Source: Rhizoclosmatium globosum (lineage: Eukaryota; Chytridiomycota; Chytridiomycetes; Chytridiales; Chytriomycetaceae). From it: a DNA stretch of 64,000 bases. Where the stretch lies: positions 682,001 to 746,000 of the forward strand of contig MCGO01000002.1 in assembly GCA_002104985.1 (NCBI GenBank), read 5' to 3'. The notes beneath the pieces are model-generated. The model had not been told where the DNA came from. It worked only from the letters and a program-made list of their open reading frames with translations, and did no database searches. Shown here piece by piece: positions 25,022 to 35,813 of the stretch; position 1 is the first letter of the stretch, and the number at the start of each line of letters is the position of its first letter. The position numbers and the translations under genes are program-made.

Positions 25022-27278
25022 TCAAGTATCTACATCCATTGCTTCGCCCCTCCTTGACAACACTGCAAACACATTCCTCCGTTTGGCAACCGGAACCAAG
25101 TCTTTTAGCATCACCGGATCCGGTCGTTCACTTCGTTTCAGAACGCATATCGGTGCAAAGGGATTGGTTGTTGTGGGTGTTGTTGCTTGTGCGGCTTCAA
25201 ATGTGCTAACGACCGGTCGTTGTGTGTAGTATCCCATAGTTGTGGTAGATGCAGCTGAAGAAGATGTGTTGGGTTTTGGGTACTGGGATGGTAGCGGGGC
25301 AGTATATTGGAGGGCACCCACTTGGTGGATATGTGCGGCTGATGTCGTTGCTGTTGCAGAAGATACAGGTTGAAATTGTTGCACTTGGAAATGCTGGAAA
25401 GATGCTGCAGTCGTTGCACACAGACAGTTTCCGATTGGTTTCCCACACATCGCACATATAGCTGTAGCATATATCTGTGATGTCAGCTGAGCTGGTTGTG
25501 GAACTCCAGTAGTGGGCTGACGTGCACGGAAAGCATTCGCGGACGAAATAGGCTGCTGTTGTTGCTGGGGTATCGGGGCAGTACTTCGGGGAGGTGAGGT
25601 AGAATGTGCTGGCTTGACGACGAGGCCATTGACGTCTTTTGGGTTGCGCTTTGCTCCAGAATTTGTATGTACTACGTTCCCGAATAATGCAGCACTTGAC
25701 AGCTTTCTCGCATTTTGACCATTCAACCCTGGTGAGGGTTCAACGGAGCTACTTTCACGCTGAAGCTGTTCCACTTTTTCTAACCGCAGCGCGTTGTTTG
25801 GCCCTTTTTTGTTGTTGATTGGTGATGCTGCAACAGGTGCGATGGATGCTGAAGCAACAGTTTTTGACCGACTGCCGACTGATGAACTACCATTTGATGG
25901 TGGCGAAGGCTGGTGTTAGCAAATTTAGCAAATGAACAATTCCCTTGTGAAAACGAAAGAATCATACTTTTCGAGTTCCAGATCCGTTTGCTCCATTTGG
26001 GTCCCGCCTTTTTTTGGTGTCACTACCAGTGGCAGTTGGAGCTCCGTTCCCACTCCTGCTGGCGTTTCCATTTCGCTTAGCTGTTCCTGTCGCATCAATT
26101 GACCCGAGTTGTTGATTGTTGGTTCGTGACTTCTTGGTGTTTGATCCTTGTGGCACAGCATCTAAAGGAGTCAAATCTGCCAAAGGAACTGCAGGCATTC
26201 CATTCAACCAAGCAAACGAAGGAGGGACGACGCCATTTTCAAAGTAGTCTGTGGCCAGCCTGACAGCATTGTCGCGTTTGAAGTTGGATCCATACGAACC
26301 ATTTAGGTAGGCAGTGTATGGATGTTGCCTTGGGTGAAAAGCTGTAGCTGCAGTTGTGGGTATTGTGGAACTGATTTGTGAATGTCAGTAAAACATCGAG
26401 CGGGAAATAAAATAAATACATACAAGGATCCATCTTCAAAATAGCACACCAGGTATTCTCCTTCTTTTGGTTCATCAATTTCGATATTCACCTTGAAAAA
26501 AATGTACGTTAGTTCCACAGCACAAAAAACAGAAGAAATAAATAGTTCTACATACTGTTTTACGAAATTCTTGAAACTCTTTCTGCGGGACAACAATCGC
26601 AGGCCACCACCACGGAGCGTTGACATCATCAGGATCGACAAAGACGACCTTGTGTTGGACTTTGGCTGTCAAAGAGGCTGAAGAGGAGACGCCAGAAGAA
26701 CGGCTTGGTTTTGAGGTAGGAGCAGCAGCCGATAAAGAGGGAGCCGACTGGTTATGTGAAGAAGAGCCTGAACTCCTGCGGGAGGAAGCAACAATGTTTT
26801 CTTTGGTTGTATCCGCGATTGTTGGTGCAGGTGTTGGGTTGAGGGCCTTGACGGGCGATCGAGGAGGTGGCGGTTCAGTCGGCGGCAGGTCCTGCGGCGA
26901 CACGGGCGGCGAAGTAGCTGTAGCAGCAGCAGTAGAAGCAGTAGCGGGTGGAGGCGGAGCAGTGGTTGGGAGTGGAAGGGTAGTACTACCAGGAGCAGCA
27001 GCAGCAGCAGCGACCGAGGCCACGGGCGCCGATGACGCAATCGACAGACTCGGAAGCGGAAGCGGAAGCGGCAGAGGAAGCGCGGGCGGCGACGAGGGCG
27101 TTGGAAACAGCGGCGACGACGAGCGTTCGTCCAAGTCGCCATCGCCATCACCGACACCGACACCGAGACCAGGACCAGGACCGAGACGGGCGTCCTTTTG
27201 TCCGGTGGCTGAAGCACTTTGAATCACTGGCGTTGCGTCAGGCTCGTCGGCCGCGAGAAGCAGCGACTCCAGCGGCAT
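25022..27278 (-). CDS. PWWP-domain chromatin protein
   Basis: The ATG at 27278 (MPLESLLLAADEPDATPVIQ) opens a Pro/Ala/Ser-rich leader of about 190 residues. A PWWP-type domain follows, spread over three exons: 'VFVDPDDVNAPWWWPAIVVP', 'GEYLVCYFEDGSL', then 'HPYTAYLNGSYGSNFKRDNA' and 'VRLATDYFENG'. PWWP domains bind methylated histone tails and DNA. Downstream is a Lys/Arg/Asn-rich segment (NTKKSRTNNQQLGS) and near 25450-25400 a small Cys cluster, 'ICAMCGKPIGNCLCATT', possibly zinc-binding. The C-terminus 'LKDLVPVAKRRNVFAVLSRR' ends at 25022. The leader is GC-rich and its reverse strand is also open; that opposite frame is a shadow. Confidence 0.72.
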
Positions 27279-27836
27279 CTGAAGGGCGATGTGCGTTAGT
27301 TGTCCATCTATCTCATTCTTTCGAAGGAACCACGGCCCCGCTCGTCTCGTGCACAACAGCCTGGCCGCTTCCGAACCCGTAGCACGAAACTGTGTACTCG
27401 TGCGTGTTCAGTACGGGCTGCTGCGCTGGCTGCGTAGTCCCGACACTGCTTCCTCAACCGCTGCTCACAGACAATCCGTGAGAGACCAGGGCCCGCCAGT
27501 GCGTCCGATGACTTTGCCGTGCGTACTTTGCTTCAGGTGCGGATGTTCGTTGCGTGGATGGGACGGGGGAGGCCGTGGGAGTGGGCGGGGGATGGTCACC
27601 TTTGGTTCTTTGTTGGAGGCAGCAAGAAAAAAAGACACTGACGAAAAGAGAACTGTTCATCCCTTTCGACGATCTCTGACCCTCCCATCCTCTCGCTCGC
27701 CATCGATCCTAGCTTATCTTATTCTTCTCGACTATTTGATCGCTATCCCTCTGCAGCCGTGCATGAGGATGAAGCGGCACAGCATTGAGCCAATTTATTT
27801 GGTTTCTTACTCTCGGAAAATGAGAAAAATGATGAA
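27279..27836. other. Interval between PWWP and Fcf2 genes
   Basis: Both neighbours are on the minus strand. The plus strand has an open frame across 27289-27840, but its composition (Arg/Ser-rich, no motif) suggests chance. The minus strand has CTTCAG just before the PWWP ATG, so part of this interval may be a 5'-UTR exon and intron of that gene. Confidence 0.4.
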
Positions 27837-28883
27837 TTAACGTCTCTTTGCACTTGACGCTGGCGAAAACCTCTTCTTCTTGCTGCTCGCCCTTCTCCCT
27901 CTTGCTTCATTTCTCTCCCGAATCTCACCAAACTTGCGCTTCAAATACGTCTTGGTTTTATCATCTGCCAGCACCTCCTCCACAAGCCCATCTCGTCGAT
28001 CTCGTTTCGCAATACGAGCACTATGGAATTCAGTTGCACCTTCGATAACTGTTCCCATTTGGAAGAACTTCGGATATTTGGGTGCATTTGGATCGGCACG
28101 CTTGTAGTGATGTTTCGGGTCAAGGACATTACGCGCTTTGATGATTTGAACTTCAAGCTTCAGTTTATCAGTCAAGTCTGGTGCTGGCATATTGAACCAC
28201 TTGGGTCCTGCCGTTTCAACAACCATCTGAATAGTGTCAATCAGCGACCATAATCAAATCAAATGCGCAAGAGGCAATACACACCTTCTTCTTTTTCTTA
28301 TCGTCATGGTCTAGTTCTGGCGCTACTGCATTCACAGGCTTTGTAACGACAATCCGATCCAAAAGGCCCTTTGAATCTCCCTTCCCCAATCCTTTTGTAA
28401 CATTCTGCGATGATCCACCGCTTACATCACGCTTTGTTTCTACAATCTCGAATTTAGCGGGGTTCAAACGCACAGCGCCCTTTTCCGATGTTTGAAGCAG
28501 ATACTCTGATGGTTTTGTTTTTGGATCGAGCAGGATAGTTCTTTGTAGAAGAGTAATAATAAGTCCAGCGAAACAAGAGAGAGAAGAGCCTACTTCAACA
28601 GAGAAACCCGATCGTCCTTCTTTTGCGGAGCGCCGCCACTCTGTTTTGCCTCTTCCTCTGCCCGTTTCCGCTCGGCTTCTTCTTGCGCGTTTCGATGAGC
28701 GAGAACAGACGAGGCCTTGTTGAGGAGGGCGTCGAGGTCCTCGTCTGTGTACGAGTTGATGTTGGACAGCGAGTAGAACGGCTGCGAATCGTCAGTTGGA
28801 GTTAAGCCGGCTTTCTTTGCCGATGTGGTGGGTGCAGTAGTTGTGCCTGCTTTCTGCGCTTTGGCTCCTTTCTTCTTGCCCAT
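27837..28883 (-). CDS. FCF2: Fcf2-type pre-rRNA processing protein
   Basis: Nucleolar protein needed for early 18S rRNA cleavages (yeast Fcf2; animal DNTTIP2). Exon 1 from 28883 reads MGKKKGAKAQKAGTTTAPTT, with a charged helix 'RNAQEEAERKRAEEEAKQ'. After introns (about 28595-28535 and about 28285-28225) the conserved C-terminal domain appears: 'PKWFNMPAPDLTDKLKLEVQ', 'KARNVLDPKHHYKR', 'PKYPKFFQMGTVIEGATEFH', 'LVEEVLADDKTKTYLKRKF'. It ends in a basic nuclear-signal-like tail (RRASSKKKRFSPASSAKRR). Conserved residues and order match the Fcf2 domain well. It is head-to-head with 7TM gene D, with 173 bp between the starts. Confidence 0.9.
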
Positions 28884-29056
28884 CCTTTGAGTTGGTGGGT
28901 TGGTTGGTTGGCTGCAAAAAACAAAAACTCGATAAAAGAAAGAAACGCAGAGATTTCAGTACTCATAACGTGTGTCATTGAAACAATGGCCCATCCATAA
29001 CAATGTCAGGATATCTCTTTGTTTTCTGACACTCCACTTTCAACAGCCTGTTCCAG

Positions 29057-31316
29057 ATGTCCATTACCCCGTCATCTTTCGCAGAATATGCTGCAACTTC
29101 AATGTTCGATAACTATACATCAAGTACTGATTCTTATGTGTGGTGGATGGCTTCACAAAACTCAACCACTCAACAATATGCAATTCAAAAGATCTGTTAT
29201 CGTCCCGAAATTACTCTTCAAGAGACCCTGAGCCTATACTGGGCTCTTAATTCAACATTCTATTTATCTACTCCCGCACGCAACCAAATGGTTAATTGTG
29301 TCGCTGAAAAATCCAAGGGAACAGCGGTGACACGCTTTTTGACACGAAATCCATACTTTCCAATAGATATATTTACCTGGAATCCATAGTGAGTTTTCAT
29401 TTCTAATTTCGGATCACTTTACCTTATTTTGGCTTCAACAGCACACCAAAGAGCCTTGGTTGGTTTACGTCAACCAATGATGCTAATCGCATGACTGGCC
29501 TTGATTGCATCTGTTATGATCAATCTTTACCTCTATCTCTCCTTGCAAAAACTATGGCATACTATAAATCAAGCTTTCGGTTCTCATACAACATCATTCA
29601 CGCCATGGATCAGTGTCTACTCTTGTCACCAATCGTCAACAATCCTTACATCAGCAGCAGTAGAGCATGGTACTCCACTCAAAGCTATGAAGTGCAGAGA
29701 AACACAGTTATTCGTCTTTGTGGTAGTAGTCAGTTCGATCTCAAGTCATTAATCACTATATTTCGAGACGTTCTTGTCAGCAACAACAAAGAAACCAATT
29801 TAGATGTATCATTCTGTTTGCAGACATATAATTGGTCACATGCTACTCTTCGGCAGTATTTTCCGCCAGATACAAGGCAGTCGTTGATTTGGCTTGCTGC
29901 ACAAAACGCTACAGTTCAGGCTCAAGCATTGACAAACATTTGTTTTGGTGAGTTACGGCTGTTTTAACTGTCGCTTTCAAAGTGCTAAAACACTGTCAGG
30001 GAAAACATCGAAACAAGATCTGAAGAGGTACAGTCTGGATGAAATCGCTGAAATATTCAAACTATCAATCGGATTTTTGAATGAAACAGCTACGCTGACT
30101 GATCTAGTGGTCATTAAGCCAATTCAGTGTCTCAACTACTATTCAACCTGGAACTTCACAACAGCTTACCAAACACTTGTTTCGAACAAGGCAACTGGAG
30201 CATTAGATTCTCGATCACTCGTTTGGCTTGCTTCCCAACCATCCGAAACACAAGCCGAATTCATACAAACAGTATGCACTGATTATTCGCTTGATTCAGG
30301 TCTTGTGATTCGGATATGGCGCAGTCTGGGACTGACTGTTTCATTCAATCTCGACACCTTGAAACAAATGGCTGATTGTCCAAAAGTAGCTGATTATATC
30401 CGAGAGGAGAAGCGTATATCAAATGCATATATTGGACTCGCCAGCTTTTCGGAACTCGGCTTTGTTGCGTTTATCATCTTAATTTATCTAGAGGTAACGA
30501 AGTTGAAAGCCAAGCAAAGCGTTTTATCCCGAGTATTAAGTCCTTTCAATTTCGCTCTATGCCTGTGTTTTATGAGCAATTTGATGAATTTTGTCTGTGC
30601 ATTGCAGCTTTGGGAACTTCACAATATTGCGAAAATAACATTCGCCAGCATTTGGGACTATCAACAACGTTGGTACCTATCATCGCAAGTCTTTGAGCTC
30701 ATGTGGTCTTTGTCGTACCTGTATTTCTGCTGGATTCGTTCCGAAAGCATTTTGACAAAAGTTTGGCCACGAACGTTTTTTCTTATTAAGGCCTTGTTTT
30801 ATATTTCTCCGTTGCTACTTGTTGGACCTCTCCTGTCACAAGCATTGGCAATGGCAGGAATTCTTGACTTTAAAGTGAAACTTAAATACGGAAACGTGAG
30901 TTATGTCTTGCAGGCAGTCGCGGCCATAACCTTGCTGATTTTGGATGTTCTTCTATTTTCTACGTTCACAAGATATTTGACAGAGCTTACGGGGGACATT
31001 AAAAACGCTGTGACGACAAGGTTTCGCATCATCAGCCGCGCGGGTCTTGTCGCAAGTTTGATTTGCTTTTGCTTTTCAGCTTTGTCAGTTGTGAAAGTAT
31101 TTATTCCTGATGTTTCGATATACATTAAAGTAAGTGTTTTGAATGCTAAGTTTTTCGGTAGACCTAACTTGAATACCGCTTGACCAGGTCACTACAGACT
31201 GTTTAATGTATGCTGTCACTCTGGTATTATTATTAATGAAAGTCTGGCTGTTCATTGATTCAGCAATGACGGGTAAAACATCCAACAATACTGGCTCCGA
31301 TAAACCAGGGGCCTAA
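29057..31316 (+). CDS. Repeat-7TM receptor-like protein D
   Basis: Four exons: 29057-29388, 29442 to about 29946, about 30000-31130 and about 31189-31316. Starts MSITPSSFAEYAATSMFDNY, then 'SYVWWMASQNSTTQQYAIQK', 'GWFTSTNDANRMTGLDCICY', 'AWYSTQSYEVQRNTVIRLCG', 'SLIWLAAQNATVQAQALTNI' and 'SLVWLASQPSETQAEFIQTV': five W/Q/C repeats. Seven helices follow from about 30420, with 'SPFNFALCLCFMSN', 'CWIRSESILTKVWPRT' and 'RFRIISRAGLVASLICF'. The last exon gives helix 7 (YAVTLVLLLMKVWLFID) and a very short tail. All splice joins keep the frame. Introns are at different sites from B/C/E, and the B/C/E intron is absent. With A it forms a second subfamily. Confidence 0.87.
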
Positions 31317-31595
31317 AATCAGGACGAGTGGAGAATAGGTCAAGTCATGCACAACGTCTGACAGAGAAGTAAAAAGATTTGGCTCCTCTGTTGATATTTG
31401 ATAGGCAATGTAGCCAAAGAAACTATTAGCAATTAAAACTATGGATGTCAAACTTGTGCCAAACCTTGTTTCGTATTTGGAATCATCGCGGCTTCACTTC
31501 TGCGACTTCTTTACCAATATTTCGCACTGTATTATATTCGTTCATTTCCACGTATACTGGTTCAAAATGAGAAGCTAAAAAAAAAAAAAAAAAAT
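31260..31595 (-). CDS. Possible small membrane protein or 3' exon (unresolved)
   Basis: Two adjacent open stretches on the minus strand join if one base is missing near 31485: 'VYVEMNEYNTVRNIGKEVAE' and 'SIVLIANSFFGYIAYQ', then 'LVLILGPWFIGASIVG', ending at 31260. The two hydrophobic segments suggest a membrane protein. The 5' edge is a run of T followed by AG, a plausible splice acceptor, and a further hydrophobic stretch (SIGIILITSLSVEIFVLL) lies upstream near 31860-31800, so this could be the last exon of a longer gene. The 3' end overlaps the 3' end of 7TM gene D by about 57 bp. No family recognised. Confidence 0.3.
31577..31594. repeat. A18 homopolymer
   Basis: A run of 18 A on the plus strand in the gap between 7TM gene D and the unresolved region. 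On the minus strand it forms a T-rich tract followed by AG, so it may serve as a polypyrimidine tract. Confidence 0.85.
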
Positions 31596-31789
31596 TGATA
31601 CTAATGCAATGCAAAAGTAAGTATTTCAAATACAGGAAACTTAAGTTAGGTTAAATATTATTGGAATACTCGATATATCCTTCGTTTCCGGCGAACAACT
31701 GGTCCACTGGAAGCCAGAACTTCGCTCTGGAGTTCGACCGGCCATCCCAACCAGCTTTTTAAAACCCTGTGCTCGTTCAATAAGATTTC

Positions 31790-32456
31790 TTGGCGGCCTT
31801 CAATAGGACGAAAATTTCCACACTCAAACTTGTTATCAAGATGATGCCGATGCTGCAGGGGCGATACACACTTGATCCACTCAGCTTAGAGCGTGGATTC
31901 TCGTGCAGTGGATGCTATGGAACTTCCGCGGAGGATATCGGGCAATGCCATGCTGCGCGGGTCAAATGGTTTGTACCCTTATTGCACGACTCCAAACTCA
32001 GATTCACCATTTGCAGTGTCCCGGCTGCTTCTCGACGGCCCGACATTTGGAGATCTGCCGCCTTTGCCGTCGGCCCGTCGCTGCGATCGCCCTTGCTGCC
32101 GTCCAATCAGAAACGCCGACGGCCCCGCTCTTCACCTTTGCTGCGTCTTTGCATCGAAAGCGAAATCCAGGAAAGAAGCAAGGGCTGCGCGCGCGGAATC
32201 GCAATCGATGTATCCATCGATGTTAATGTTCTCAATAGGCGTGTGCCTCCTTCAGGTTCAGCTTCCGTTGTATCACCATCAAGAGGAGAAGAAGAACACA
32301 TCGTTATTGCTACACCAACAGCTCGAAGATTTAAAGGCTTTCTCAAACGCCGTCTTCCACCATCATCAACAAAGTATGGAGCAACTGACAATACTGACGG
32401 CCATGCAGCTGACCCTGAATTTGGAGATGCCATTCGACTACTTCCTATATAGTTAA
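31790..32456 (+). CDS. Ambiguous coding region, several frames open
   Basis: Between about 31790 and 32456 two plus-strand frames and parts of the minus strand all lack stops, so the true frame is uncertain. The plus frame ending at 32456 gives a helical, Gln/His-rich C-terminus (LLLHQQLEDLKAFSNAVFHH) that looks like a coiled coil, preceded by basic sequence. The other plus frame ends 'PEFGDAIRLLPI' at 32452. A third frame contains 'LQCPGCFSTARHLEICRLCR', which has zinc-finger-like Cys/His spacing. I do not recognise a family. The stretch is GC-richer than its surroundings, which by itself lengthens open frames. Confidence 0.25.
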
Positions 32457-33432
32457 TAAAAATATTTGTTATGTTTGCCTTATTTTTGAATGGGCTGAAC
32501 ACTTTCAAGCTGAACCAAAACAATCCCGGAAAAGTACCCAAAATGTTCGTATTCAGCCTGCCCTTTGCACCTTTTCTCTTGGTCCCGCATTGGACTGATG
32601 AATCATACAGTTGAGTCGTAATTGGCGCACTTCTGCTATGTAGAGACAACTAAACAGTCAGCAACATCCAGATCTACGGCAACAAGTAGTCAAATTAGGA
32701 CACAAAAGTACAAGGCAGAGTTTTAGGAAGTGTTCCAGGCGTACCATTCATGCTGAGGTTCCGGTCATTAAGTCCAAGAAACCCACTGTTAGCCCCAGCC
32801 AACAACCTCCGATCTTATAGCGCCAAAACTTCGTTGATTTAATAGCTCCTACTTCCTATTGCCCCTTTTGAGGCAAAAAATAAATAAAGAAGGGATGACA
32901 CAGGACTCATTTTCCTTGCATATTATCAACCGAAAGAGAGTGCGTAAAGGAGATATCTTCCCTGTACCAATCTATGATAGCAACTGCACTTTTTACGCTC
33001 TACGGCTATTCACAGAATTGTAAGCTTTGTGCCATCCATTCGTAGTGTATAAGTTAACCACGCACGCATTTTGAAACGCTGCAATCAGCTCAACACAGGT
33101 TTAATTTTCCCTCTGTCACAAATTATTGCTTGACTCTGAATGAGATAATCTTGAGATTGAGTCTTTTGGAGCTGAAAGATTGAATGGTGACAGGTGTTCA
33201 ATTCAAGGGCCTGCACGTGAACAGTAGCCGCTGTCAGAAGAGCCTGCCGAGAGATTTCAATCACATGAAGTCTTTTTGCAAAGGGATGTAACTAACTCAA
33301 AGCTCTTGTTTTTGGAAGAGACCAAAACCCATGACAGGCTCAAGAGACCAACATAACAAGCCAGAGGACTTTGGGGATGCTATTTATTTGCTTTTGATTT
33401 GATTTTATTGTACTTAAAATAAATGGCATATA
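32457..33432. other. Gene-poor interval
   Basis: No convincing open frame. The minus-strand frame entering from 32107-32649 has no recognisable features. A short inverted repeat (TGCC...GGCA) lies at about 32861-32876. The rest looks like ordinary AT-moderate intergenic DNA downstream of 7TM gene E. Confidence 0.5.
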
Positions 33433-35635
33433 TCAACTTTTATCCATGGCAGCGGGGTGCTGCTTCCCTTGACTTTCAAATTGTGCTAGCCTTTGCTTTG
33501 ACTGTTCGATTTGATTTCTGATATGATCTTTTGCTCCATTCCCTGCTGCTTCTGTTTTGTTGAAACAGTATATGTGGATCTTCATCAAAACCAGCAAAAA
33601 ACTGACCAAATGCATTAGTACTGACAACGCGATCTTGAAGAAAATTGATTGATCTTTCATGAATGGTTTTGCAATTGACAGCGCTGAGAAGCAAAAGCAG
33701 AGGCTTGAGAAACCTATTCCGTATCTAGCGATTATAAGAAATTGGGACGAGAGCTCGTAGAGTCCTGCTACATATCCAGTGAATGCGGATAAAAGAAGTA
33801 CGTCATTAAGAAGAAGAACTGAAGATGCTACTGCCTGGAGCGTGTATTGGATTGTGTCCAATTGAGCTCGTAACTCAACTGTTTCTGACATTCCAGTAAC
33901 TGTGACAACAGCTTGAAATATGCCAGGACTAAGGAATGTCAAGGGGGCAAAAATAAATGCTCGCTTTATCCAGGGAAAGAGACGACCCCACACTCGTTTT
34001 AATATCATTTCGGACCGAATCCAACAATATACCAGATAGGAAGTAGCCCAACAAGCCAAACATACTTCGGAAATCACGTAGTACACCTGTTTTTCTAGAC
34101 TGTGGCTGATGTTTGTGACAAACATTACTTCAGAGAGGAACCAGACCATTGCATACGCTGCATCATGAAAAAGTGTAGATACAAGACATATAACCAGCGA
34201 AATATTAAATGAAGTGATTATTTTTGTGGCTTTAGAGTGGTCGGTTTTTCGAGAGTCAACATGTTCAAATGTAATCCAAATTGTGAGGCTTATGAGAGAA
34301 AGAGCGGAGAAGGCTCCCATTCCAACAAACCAATACATGTAGCTGAAATAATTGATTGAAATGGAACGAATTGATGGGCAAAACACCATTGCAGATTGAA
34401 CTTCCCAGCTAAGTCTCGGAATAACTGGTGCTGTTGTTTGAAATACCTGCAACACACTCAAAGCACTGAGATTTTGATTGTAGCAGACAAGATTTACAAA
34501 TTCTGTTTGAGTACTTGAGTTTTGTGATGCAAGCCAAACATTTGTTGTGGAATCCAGGTTTTTCAGGGCCTTTTCAATTGTCAAGTGTGCATAATATCGA
34601 CTGCAAATATCTATTGAGTCCACCACTGTAAACGTGATCAAGTTAAGATTGCTTAAATAGCTAGAAATGGTTTCGAGAATTTTGAGAATTTGTGATGTGG
34701 TATATGTCGTTAGATTGCTGTTCATAGCTCTTCCAACGCATATATATAATATGGCTTGCTTTTGGGTGGTCATGTTCTGAGCTGCCAACCAGACAAGGGA
34801 TTCAGCGTCAGTTGGTCGATAGCTAATTAAGTTTAAACAATGAGAAATATAACACTGACATTGATAAATACACATACTAGTTATATTGCTGCCTATATGT
34901 GAACTTATAAGTGTTCACACAAGATTTGGTGTCTGTACGGATTTTGACTGAATCGAACCCATCCAAGAGGTATGTGAACCCATTCACCAAAGAATTAGCA
35001 TTATACCGTGAACTTTTGCAAGTGTAAATGAGAGCGAGAAGTTGGGATTCATACGGTTGGGCCAAGAACCAAGACTTGCTGGAGTTAGAGAAAAAGTCCC
35101 CCATAACAAAGGGAATCATGTTCTGGTAACGATTCATGGCTTGAACAACACTAGTGTTATAGAAACTGGATCCACTTTGATAGTAAATTATAGTGCGGTT
35201 GATAAGTCGAATTTGGTGATTGGAATAGTAACAAAGCCAGTTCAATGCAAATACTTGGTCTGTATCTGGGAGTATATTGTACCATATGTATCCTCTTGGA
35301 GTTAAAGGATTCCAAGTGAATATTGATCCTCCTGTCCAGGGGTTTTGTGTCAGGAAAGTTGACACGTTTGCTGGACTACCAACAGAAGCAATACATCCTG
35401 TCATATGATTTTGAACATTCCAAGACGGTAAAAATGTTGAGTTGATGCCCCAGAATGTGTCCATGATGTTACTGAGACGAATTTTTTGGTTCGAACATAT
35501 AACATCAACAACTTGGTTCTGAACTGTATCATTTTGGCGAGCAAACCACCAAACTAAAGCATCTGTTTGAGAAGTGTACGCGTTGAAGAGGCTTGGAGCG
35601 TAGGCAGCAAAAATAGAGACGGATATTTGGGTCAT
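33433..35635 (-). CDS. Repeat-7TM receptor-like protein E
   Basis: Best-preserved member. Exon 1 is 35635-34878 (MTQISVSIFAAYAPSLFNAY; an in-frame upstream ATG lies at 35659, but relatives start here). The intron 34877-34823 (GTATGT...AATTAG) is at the same site as in B and C. Exon 2 is 34822-33433, open throughout. The five repeats begin 'ALVWWFARQNDTVQNQVVDV', 'YIWYNILPDTDQVFALNWLC', 'SWFLAQPYESQLLALIYTCK', 'SLVWLAAQNMTTQKQAILYI' and 'VWLASQNSSTQTEFVNLVCY'. Seven helices: helix 1 near 34340, 'ITSFNISLVICLVST', 'CWIRSEMILKRVW', and 'FLIIARYGIGFSSLCF' (helix 6), then helix 7 and a basic tail 'IRNQIEQSKQRLAQFESQGK'. Many N-x-S/T sites sit in the repeat half. Confidence 0.9.
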
Positions 35636-35813
35636 AGTTTTAGAGTTACAATGGGCCATTGTGTAAAGAGAGCCTCATAGTTATATTTCCCGTTTCTCTG
35701 TCCAATAACAAGTATTTCAACCCCCTGTGCTTTCCCCTTCAAATGCAAATGATGATGATGTGTCTGAGTCACAGAAAATTGATATCTCACACGGGCCACC
35801 CAGATAACCACCG

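Noticed and set aside
26620..27222. 200-residue plus-strand open frame and a 182-residue alternative minus frame
   Set aside because: Both are shadows of the GC-rich Pro/Ala leader of the PWWP gene; composition is Gly/Ala or Leu/Arg repeats without motif.
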